Shown piece by piece: positions 6,280-11,131 of a stretch of 11,131 nucleotides of DNA. The notes under the pieces were generated by a model that searched no databases, had not been told where the DNA came from, and saw only the letters and a list, made by a program, of their open reading frames with translations. Within the stretch, counting starts at the first letter, position 1. Every line of letters starts with the position of its first letter. This DNA is from a bacterium (lineage in GTDB: Bacteria > Bacteroidota > Ignavibacteria > Kapaibacteriales > UBA961). The stretch covers positions 1 through 11,131 of the forward strand of contig JALHLL010000110.1 in assembly GCA_022844575.1 (NCBI GenBank), read 5' to 3'. Made by a program: the position numbers and the translations under genes.

Positions 6280-7968
6280 TTAACAACCGAGCGAACCGAC
6301 ATTCCGTTTTGCTATCGCATTATTCGGATTTTTCTTCAAGGTTTCTTTATAGTTTTTGCAAGCATTATCCTTATCATTTTGTCCATGATAGCCGATTGCT
6401 AAAAACAAATAAGCATTTTCCGATTCGGGGTTAAATTCAGCCCACAATTTGGCGTATTTTACGGTATTTACAAAGTCCTTTGCATCAAGAAAGTTTTTAC
6501 AAAGCGATTGTAAAACGGATTCCATATCGCTTTTCGGTATTGCCGCATTTGTTTTCCCATACTCATATGCAGCCAAGAGGACTGCTCTTGCTGAGTCATT
6601 TTTGGTAAGGGAAGCATAAGAGTTTGCCAACATTCTACGGGCATACATACTGTTAGGGTCAGTTTCTAAGTACGATTTGAATATCGGCACAGCTTCAGCC
6701 GCTTTATTATCGGAGAATAAATTTACCCCTATGAATAACTTTGCTTTTGCATTATTCTCATCATTACATGATTGTAATCTTTTTGTAAACACCTCATTCG
6801 ATTTTGCATACATTTTCTTATCTTTTAACAATATCGCATAACGAAACATCAAGTTGCATTTTTTTTGAGTTCCTGCAATCGCTTCATCAAACAATGAGAT
6901 TGCCAATGTGGTATCTTTTGCATTTACAGCTGCAAAGCCGAAACGTTCCAACTCGTCCTGATCGAGAGTAGCTGATTGTTTTACCTCTTTATATGCAGCA
7001 ACTGATTTTTCAAAGTTCTTCGTATTGAAGTATGATTGTGCCAAATATAATGTTGCTTGTTTTTTTACGGAATCCGCAATATCAGTTTTCTTAATTTCCG
7101 CAAGCTGAACCGATGCGGAATCCCATTGACCTGACTTGAATAAAGACTGCGCCAAATACCAACGCCCCTGACTTACTTCAGGTCTTAATTGTATATATCG
7201 GAAAAATGAAGCGGCAGCACCACCAAATCTATTTGCCTGAAATAGGATTCTGCCCTGTTGGAAAAATGCACGTGCATTATTGGGGTCTTGTTTTGTAATC
7301 GTATTCCATTCCTTCAATGAGCGAGAAAATAATTCATTATAAAGGGCAGTATCCGGTTCAGAGACAGCCAATTCATAATATGATTGTGCAAGTTTTATAC
7401 GCGCATCAAGTAAGTTTTCATTTAGCTCCAAAGCATTTATATAATTATCTTTAGAAAGTTCAAATACTTTTTGAGCATAGTATAAATCACCCAAAGCCAC
7501 AAGTGCATCGGGGCTTTTACTATCCAATTCACGAGCTTTAATAATGGAAATTTCCGCTTTCTGTAAATTTTTCATAGCAAGGTATATATTACCCAACGCT
7601 AAATAATTTTGCGAATTCGATTCTCCCTTAATAAGTTTTTCAAGCATTTTTACTGCTTCATCGCCCCTTTTATTCAAAGCCAAAGCCAAACCGTAACGGC
7701 GTATTGCTTCAGGCGTATCATCAACATCATACGCTTTTTTAAGCACTATAAGTGTGGAATCCGATTTTTCCAATTCATTATAAATATCAGCAACAACAAA
7801 AAGAGCATCCTGATTTTTCGGTTCCTCTCTTAATATCTGCTGAACTAATTTTCCTGCTGAAATATAATCGCCGCTTTTGGTGAAATTTTTGGCTTTCTCA
7901 AATGCTGATTGTCCGAATGCTTCAAGTGAAAAAAACAATCCGAGAATAAGAACAATCTTCAATCTCAT
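6280..7968 (-). CDS. Exported tetratricopeptide-repeat protein (PstS-associated type)
   Basis: A 562-residue protein. Residues 1-20 are a signal peptide (MRLKIVLILGLFFSLEAFGQ, likely cleaved near AFG-QS), so it acts in the periplasm or on the outer membrane. The rest is an almost continuous TPR solenoid; clear units include AKNFTKSGDYISAGKLVQQI, GNIYLAMKNLQKAEISIIKA, LGDLYYAQKVFELSKDNYINAL, YLAQSYFNTKNFEKSVAAYKEV and the last unit, AIGYHGQNDKDNACKNYKETL. The protein ends in GSLGC, a C-terminal cysteine. There is no catalytic domain, so a scaffold or assembly role is inferred. The start is 1 nt after the TGA of the PstS-like gene (TGATATG), with a weak AGGA 5 nt ahead, indicating translational coupling. 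From memory, comparable TPR genes follow PstS-like lipoprotein genes in many Bacteroidota, often near ExbB/ExbD/TonB genes. Confidence 0.92.
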   Translation of the reverse strand: MRLKIVLILGLFFSLEAFGQSAFEKAKNFTKSGDYISAGKLVQQILREEPKNQDALFVVADIYNELEKSDSTLIVLKKAYDVDDTPEAIRRYGLALALNKRGDEAVKMLEKLIKGESNSQNYLALGNIYLAMKNLQKAEISIIKARELDSKSPDALVALGDLYYAQKVFELSKDNYINALELNENLLDARIKLAQSYYELAVSEPDTALYNELFSRSLKEWNTITKQDPNNARAFFQQGRILFQANRFGGAAASFFRYIQLRPEVSQGRWYLAQSLFKSGQWDSASVQLAEIKKTDIADSVKKQATLYLAQSYFNTKNFEKSVAAYKEVKQSATLDQDELERFGFAAVNAKDTTLAISLFDEAIAGTQKKCNLMFRYAILLKDKKMYAKSNEVFTKRLQSCNDENNAKAKLFIGVNLFSDNKAAEAVPIFKSYLETDPNSMYARRMLANSYASLTKNDSARAVLLAAYEYGKTNAAIPKSDMESVLQSLCKNFLDAKDFVNTVKYAKLWAEFNPESENAYLFLAIGYHGQNDKDNACKNYKETLKKNPNNAIAKRNVGSLGC

Positions 7969-7969
7969 A

Positions 7970-8872
7970 TCAATCCTGTATTAAGTGAATAGTTGCAAAT
8001 CCGGGGACAATACCCGCATTTTTAAATTGCCTCTGAATTTTTGCTTCTTTGCTCAAATATGTAAAAAATCCATAAGCCAATTTGGGTCTGTTTTGTTGAA
8101 GAACCCCTACAATAGGCATTTCCATAGGATAGAGGTCTTGTATAATATTTGCTTGATGTACCAAACGCGGGGCGATATGCCTTCCCGTCGAATCATAAAA
8201 ACCGATACGTATATTTTTTAATGACGAATCTTTTATCGTTCTTGAAAGCAAACTTATACCGATACCTTTGTTTTGTTTTGTCAGTAATAAAACCGAATCG
8301 CTGTTTCCGGCATTTTTCAAAATCCTTTTCGGTGCTTGCCCATTTGTTACATAGCGTAAGAAATGGGAATACGGAGCCGAATTTGCTCCAGGATAATAGA
8401 CAGTTCCATTACCGAAGGGGTTTAACTCTGTTTCTCCGAGAAAATACTTTTTAACATCCTCTAAATTGACGGTATCGGGAGCATCGGAATTTTTTAATGC
8501 CGTAAAAACAACGGCATCGAAAGCGAATGCGTACTTATCAGGCAATTTGAGCCCGTACTGTTTTATAAGCGAATCCTCATTCGCTAAAAAATCACGCCCC
8601 AATATTACGCCTTTTGCTTTTCCTGTCAGCAAACCTTCTATTGCCTCACGTGTGCTTACCGATTTGAGCGTAACATGCGCATCAGGGAAAGCCGAATCAT
8701 ATGTAGGTTTTACAGATGAAACAAGTGGGAAGATACATTCGTCACATAAAATCTCTACCGAACCTCGCATTTCGTTCTCATACCCCGCTTGATCGGGCTT
8801 CATATCTTCACCACACGAGTTCCATAGAAAAGCCGATACAACACATAGTAACAATGTTATTACTTTTTTCAT
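7970..8872 (-). CDS. PstS-like substrate-binding-domain lipoprotein
   Basis: A 300-residue protein of the periplasmic binding protein-like fold found in phosphate-binding PstS. The N-terminus is a lipoprotein signal (hydrophobic core, then LWNSC with C20 as lipidation site), so it is membrane anchored. PstS-like landmarks are GSVEILCDECIFPLVSSV (37-54), YDSAFPDAHVTLKSVSTREAIEGL (58-81), GVILGRDFLANED (88-100), GIGISLLS (203-210), DLYPMEMPIVGVL (247-259; compare YPLxRP in PstS) and GIVPG (287-291). Canonical phosphate-contact motifs (SSTV-like, GSGxG-like, SR) are replaced by DECI, VSTRE and GRD. No PstC, PstA or PstB gene is nearby, so phosphate import is unlikely. GAAGGGAAG lies just before the ATG, and the start overlaps the previous stop as ATGA (8869-8872). 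The fold is confident; the ligand and role are unknown. Confidence 0.88.
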   Translation of the reverse strand: MKKVITLLLCVVSAFLWNSCGEDMKPDQAGYENEMRGSVEILCDECIFPLVSSVKPTYDSAFPDAHVTLKSVSTREAIEGLLTGKAKGVILGRDFLANEDSLIKQYGLKLPDKYAFAFDAVVFTALKNSDAPDTVNLEDVKKYFLGETELNPFGNGTVYYPGANSAPYSHFLRYVTNGQAPKRILKNAGNSDSVLLLTKQNKGIGISLLSRTIKDSSLKNIRIGFYDSTGRHIAPRLVHQANIIQDLYPMEMPIVGVLQQNRPKLAYGFFTYLSKEAKIQRQFKNAGIVPGFATIHLIQD

Positions 8873-9120
8873 GACTTCCCTTCGGTTTGTTCATTATCAT
8901 CATCATTATCTTCATCCTCTTGCTCCTGACGTTTTAATCTTTGTAAACGTCTGTGATAGGTAATAAGCCGAAAAGAACCGAATGCTATTGTTGCAATACC
9001 GAATGCTTGCACAAGGGTTTCGTTTCCACTACCGACATTCCATGGACTTACGGCTATCATTATACCGAGAATGATAGTCATAAACCGGAGAAGGTAATTA
9101 AGGACAATGATGATATTCAT
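8869..9120 (-). CDS. Small two-helix membrane protein with acidic tail
   Basis: An 83-residue protein I do not recognise. It has two predicted transmembrane helices, about 5-25 (IVLNYLLRFMTIILGIMIAV) and about 37-55 (VQAFGIATIAFGSFRLITY), joined by a short SPWNVGSGNE loop. An arginine-rich segment (YHRRLQRLKR) follows, then a strongly acidic C-terminus (EQEDEDNDDDNEQTEGKS). By the positive-inside rule the basic segment and tail, and the short N-terminus, should be cytoplasmic. It is read as a real gene because its stop overlaps the ATG of the PstS-like gene (ATGA) and the membrane topology is clean. It starts the three-gene module ending at 6280. No Shine-Dalgarno sequence is seen. It may anchor or regulate the PstS-like/TPR partners, which is inference. 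Confidence 0.8.
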   Translation of the reverse strand: MNIIIVLNYLLRFMTIILGIMIAVSPWNVGSGNETLVQAFGIATIAFGSFRLITYHRRLQRLKRQEQEDEDNDDDNEQTEGKS

Positions 9121-9131
9121 AATAACAATTC

Positions 9132-9149
9132 TCTTGCAAATCTTGCAAA
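9132..9149. repeat. Tandem 9-bp direct repeat in the module's leader
   Basis: TCTTGCAAA occurs twice in tandem (9132-9140 and 9141-9149), each copy holding the palindrome TTGCAA, just ahead of the small membrane protein start at 9120. The position in the leader or core promoter fits a regulator-binding site. It could also be chance in a short AT-rich spacer. Confidence 0.4.
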
Positions 9150-9153
9150 AATA
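9146..9153 (-). promoter_or_regulatory. Candidate -7 element for the small membrane protein/PstS-like/TPR module
   Basis: The minus strand reads TATTTTTG, an exact TAnnTTTG match, 26 nt before the ATG at 9120. It overlaps the U-tract of the terminator at 9147-9177, and the -33 position falls inside that hairpin with no proper TTTG. Either the promoter is poor or the module is partly fed by read-through from the VOC gene. Confidence 0.33.
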
Positions 9154-9177
9154 CCAAAACCCCGCCGCTTGGCGGGG
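9147..9177 (-). terminator. Rho-independent terminator of the VOC gene
   Basis: CCCCGCC (9160-9166) and GGCGGGG (9171-9177) form a perfect 7-bp GC-only stem around a 4-nt loop. On the minus strand it is followed by TTTTGGTATTTTT; on the plus strand there is no T-run. It lies about 67 nt past the VOC stop codon, so it terminates that gene. Confidence 0.85.
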
Positions 9178-9244
9178 TAAAGCTATCGTAATATGTGAAG
9201 TATAGTGATAATTTATAGGTTTGGGAGGCGATTTTCAAGGGGAA

Positions 9245-9610
9245 TTATTGCTCTATCAATCCTATTGTTGCTCCGGCAGGATCTTGAATTATGCAGAAGG
9301 GCAATTTGCCCACGTGACGAGGTCCATCAATTATCTTTCCGCCAAGTCGTAGGCATTCATCCACCGAATGTTGGACATTCTCTACCGTTATGTACATCAT
9401 CCAAACGGGCGGTACGGAAGCATTAACACCTTTTGCGTGACAAATACCGGCTACCGTTTCATCGCTATCCTTCGGTTTCATCTCATAATCACTATAGTCG
9501 CCCATAGGGTGTTCGCTAAATTTCCATCCGACTACCGAAGAATAAAAATCACGTACTTCATCTGCATTCGGTACGGTTAGGTCATACCATACTATTTTGC
9601 CCAATGACAT
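9245..9610 (-). CDS. VOC family protein (glyoxalase/bleomycin-resistance fold)
   Basis: A 121-residue protein with one vicinal-oxygen-chelate domain. Recognisable parts are GKIVWYDLTVPNADEVRDFY (4-23), VVGWKF (26-31), a central Met/Val strand PPVWMMYITVENVQHSVDEC (67-86), LGGKIIDGP (89-97) and the closing strand FCIIQDPAGATIGLIEQ (105-121), with E120 at the usual last metal-ligand position. The set resembles the small glyoxalase-like proteins annotated only as VOC family. Metal ligands are not fully evident, so an enzyme activity cannot be named. AAAGGAG (9618-9624) lies 7 nt before the ATG, the best ribosome binding site in the window. Terminators on both sides suggest a single-gene transcript. 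Confidence 0.93.
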   Translation of the reverse strand: MSLGKIVWYDLTVPNADEVRDFYSSVVGWKFSEHPMGDYSDYEMKPKDSDETVAGICHAKGVNASVPPVWMMYITVENVQHSVDECLRLGGKIIDGPRHVGKLPFCIIQDPAGATIGLIEQ

Positions 9611-9649
9611 ATACTTACTCCTTTATTTATTATGAACGAATTTACGCAT

Positions 9650-9688
9650 AAAAATAAAAAAGCCGTAAGGGTGGAGCTCCTTACGGCT
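9650..9688 (-). terminator. Strong rho-independent terminator of the T9SS cargo gene
   Basis: AGCCGTAAGG (9661-9670) and CCTTACGGCT (9679-9688) form a perfect 10-bp stem around an 8-nt loop. On the minus strand it is followed by TTTTTATTTTTA. It lies about 50 nt after the stop codon of the gene at 9738. The plus strand has no T-run after the stem, so the terminator acts in one direction. Confidence 0.93.
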
Positions 9689-9689
9689 T

Positions 9690-9719
9690 CCCCTGTGTTC
9701 ACTTTCATGAACACGGAGG
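9690..9719 (-). repeat. Second hairpin in the 3' UTR, just before the terminator
   Basis: GTGTTCA (9695-9701) and TGAACAC (9708-9714) pair perfectly around a 6-nt loop. Pairing extends outwards through a wobble, a C-G pair and one mismatch to two more G-C pairs. It lies between the stop codon at 9738 and the terminator at 9650-9688, with no U-tract of its own. It may protect the mRNA 3' end; that role is inferred. Confidence 0.6.
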
Positions 9720-9737
9720 GAGTTATACGATACTGTT

Positions 9738-10946
9738 TTACTCAATAATAGTTTGCACTTTAGCAATTGCATTACCTTGCGTAATTTTAATAGAATACGC
9801 ACCTTTGGGTTGATTGCTTAAATCAATATTCTTGTTAAATTCACCTTCAGGTGTATCAATATTTTCGGTTAATACTATGTTACCTTCCATATTCGACACC
9901 TCAATAAGTGCATTTCCCTTTTGTGAGGAATTGAAATTAAGCGTACAAATTCCATTATTCGGATTCGGATAAACCTGCACATTCAATGAACTGTTTTCCG
10001 TCGAAACTTGCTCTTCTATATCCGCTTCCGATGATACATTCATTACTTCGGATACACTGTTTCCATTACAAAGTGTATTATTCTTTACTACCTTTTTATC
10101 GGAAGTGATAATAACATATGCTTTTTTGATTTTGTTTAGTTTTTCATCGGTGGAAAGAGAACTAAAAGAATATGTACTTGCGCCGGGTCCTTTGCTCATT
10201 TCATCTTCATTCATATTTGTCGGTTTTAAGTCGCTCGATTGCTCATCACCGTTTACAATCACATGAGCCCTGATGCGGATATTTTCCGTTCCTTCGCCTT
10301 TAGTATCAATATTATCATTTGTTGTAAACACCATAACTCTTTTATGCGGCGAACTGCTCTCTCTAACTATAGTTACATCGCCGTTTCCATCCTCCGATAC
10401 CCACTCCGCATCTATATTTTCAGGACTGTTTATTATAATTTCACTTTTTGTCGAGACCGAGAGTTTTTTTGCATTTTCATCGGTTGTATTGCGATTGTCA
10501 ATAGTAATAACCTCATTATTACCATCGGTAACTATCGTAGTAATTTCCGAATCAGTATCCGTCGCTTCAATATTTATGGTGTTAACTTCATTTTCCGAAA
10601 CACCATCTTTTTTAATCCTTATTACTTTTACTTGTTTGTCAATATTTTCCGACTCATTCTTACTATCGTCATTAACCTGAATTGTCAATACTTCATTATC
10701 CTTACCTAAAGACTCTAACGTGATACCATGTTTTTCGAACAATTCTTTTACTTCGGGATTGTTTTGAAGTTCGGAAAAATCATCTGTTTTGATAACTTTT
10801 ATTTCATTATCGTTTTTCTTACGCATCACTATACAACACTTTTTCTTCGGTGTTTCACTCTCATTATTTTCCGCTAAAAGTGTTCCATGCCCTAATAGCA
10901 TTGTAATAGCAAGAATAGTACAGGATGCTTTCTTGAACAGTTTCAT
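9738..10946 (-). CDS. Secreted acidic protein with T9SS type A C-terminal sorting domain
   Basis: A 402-residue protein. Residues 1-25 form a Sec signal peptide (MKLFKK, hydrophobic core, GTLLA-EN). The C-terminal segment of about 80 residues (about 321-402) is a Por/type IX secretion sorting domain: VQVYPNPNNG (323-332), FNSSQKGNALIEVSNMEGNIV (338-358), then LSNQPKGAYSIKITQGNAIAKVQTIIE at the end. It should therefore cross the outer membrane by T9SS and be released or surface-attached. Residues 26-320 are unlike any family I know: rich in Asp, Glu, Asn, Ser and Thr, with short repeated beta-like motifs such as EIKVIKTDD (48-56), EVLTIQVNDD (85-94), QVKVIRIKKDG (105-115), EITTIVTDG (134-142) and EVITIDNRN (145-153). 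CC at 37-38 lies near the mature N-terminus. GGAG (10953-10956) lies 6 nt ahead of the ATG. Confidence 0.92.
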   Translation of the reverse strand: MKLFKKASCTILAITMLLGHGTLLAENNESETPKKKCCIVMRKKNDNEIKVIKTDDFSELQNNPEVKELFEKHGITLESLGKDNEVLTIQVNDDSKNESENIDKQVKVIRIKKDGVSENEVNTINIEATDTDSEITTIVTDGNNEVITIDNRNTTDENAKKLSVSTKSEIIINSPENIDAEWVSEDGNGDVTIVRESSSPHKRVMVFTTNDNIDTKGEGTENIRIRAHVIVNGDEQSSDLKPTNMNEDEMSKGPGASTYSFSSLSTDEKLNKIKKAYVIITSDKKVVKNNTLCNGNSVSEVMNVSSEADIEEQVSTENSSLNVQVYPNPNNGICTLNFNSSQKGNALIEVSNMEGNIVLTENIDTPEGEFNKNIDLSNQPKGAYSIKITQGNAIAKVQTIIE

Positions 10947-11012
10947 TATATTCTCCGAATTTTGAGAAAATGATTGTTGAAATGTGGAAAATCACATTCA
11001 GTTTTTACATCA

Positions 11013-11020
11013 CAAAAGTA
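11013..11020 (-). promoter_or_regulatory. Candidate -7 element for the T9SS cargo gene
   Basis: The minus strand reads TACTTTTG, an exact match to TAnnTTTG, 66 nt before the ATG at 10946 and giving a leader of roughly 60 nt. No TTTG stands at the -33 position; instead the TTAACA repeats at 11032-11048 fall there, as expected of an activator-dependent promoter. The match is seen; function is inferred. Confidence 0.42.
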
Positions 11021-11026
11021 CAGCAG

Positions 11027-11070
11027 ACTAATGTTAATCGTCTGTTAAATCATACTAATGCGGCGTTAAT
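11027..11070. promoter_or_regulatory. Direct-repeat cluster (possible activator site) upstream of the T9SS cargo gene
   Basis: On the plus strand GTTAA recurs at 11033-11037, 11044-11048 and 11065-11069, that is 11 and 21 bases apart (about one and two helical turns). ACTAATG recurs at 11027-11033 and 11054-11060. On the minus strand the first pair reads TTAACA-N5-TTAACA. Tandem 11-bp spacing is typical of PhoB/OmpR-family response regulators. The repeats lie at and just upstream of the -33 region of the candidate promoter. Confidence 0.38.
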
Positions 11071-11131
11071 TGATGTTGAAAGCAATATTGCATAAACTCA
11101 ATGTACTCTACGACAAATAATCCCCAATGTT

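Noticed and set aside
7970..8872. Annotation as the phosphate ABC transporter binding protein pstS
   Set aside because: No pst permease or ATPase genes are nearby and the phosphate-contact motifs are changed. Only the fold-level call is supported.
10239..10709. Long plus-strand open frames (156 and 135 codons) opposite the T9SS cargo gene
   Set aside because: They are antisense to a gene with a signal peptide and a clear sorting domain. Their translations are low-complexity and match no family.
11055..11131. Minus-strand open frame entering from the right edge and ending at TAG 11057-11055, possibly the tail of an upstream gene
   Set aside because: About 25 codons without a stop is expected by chance. 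It overlaps the repeat cluster, has no recognisable motif and no terminator follows. It cannot be excluded without sequence beyond the window.
11101..11131. Plus-strand ATG that stays open to the window end, possibly a divergent gene
   Set aside because: Only ten codons are visible, with no ribosome binding site. Every other gene is on the minus strand.
19..11131. CRISPR array, insertion sequence, tRNA, rRNA or phage genes
   Set aside because: No regularly spaced repeats, transposase or integrase motifs or tRNA-like sequences were seen. The only repeats are the short ones listed.

Overview
The window reads as one end of a contig from a Bacteroidota-type (FCB group) bacterium of low to moderate GC. 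The clearest taxonomic sign is a type IX secretion (T9SS) C-terminal sorting domain on the protein at 9738-10946. Supporting signs are a PstS-like lipoprotein of the Bacteroidota 'DExFxP' kind, weak or absent Shine-Dalgarno sequences on many genes, and matches to the Bacteroidota promoter -7 element TAnnTTTG. Genus cannot be told from the sequence. Bases 1-18 are not genomic: they match the 3' end of an Illumina TruSeq adapter exactly, so the first gene is cut by a contig end.

All ten genes lie on the minus strand, so transcription runs from high to low coordinates. From the right: (i) 9738-10946, a secreted, acidic, beta-rich T9SS cargo protein with its own promoter region, including GTTAA/TTAACA direct repeats, and a strong terminator at 9650-9688. 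(ii) 9245-9610, a VOC/glyoxalase-fold protein, ended by a perfect GC-rich hairpin terminator at 9147-9177. (iii) A tightly coupled three-gene module: a small two-helix membrane protein (8869-9120), a PstS-like lipoprotein (7970-8872, ATGA overlap) and an exported TPR protein (6280-7968, 1-nt gap), closed by a terminator at 6222-6252. (iv) A cluster of a [2Fe-2S] thioredoxin-like ferredoxin (5817-6176), an MmcQ/YjbR protein (5453-5806), NAD-dependent DNA ligase LigA (3383-5437) and an exported uncharacterised protein (2543-3337). (v) A probable manC-rlpA pair: mannose-1-phosphate guanylyltransferase (1323-2414) and an RlpA-like double-psi beta-barrel protein (711-1304). (vi) The 5' part of a TPR protein (19-493), running into the contig end.

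Most of the window is ordinary housekeeping and envelope biology: DNA ligation, GDP-mannose supply for surface glycans, and peptidoglycan remodelling. The least explained part is the module at 6280-9120. It has a phosphate-binding-protein fold without the canonical phosphate-contact motifs and without Pst transporter genes, made together with a small membrane protein and an exported TPR protein. This looks like an envelope assembly rather than an ABC importer. The T9SS cargo with repeated short beta motifs is the second unexplained item. I saw no CRISPR array, insertion sequence, tRNA, rRNA or phage gene. No gene-free stretch exceeds 300 bases; the largest is 494-710, where I see no convincing promoter, terminator or RNA.
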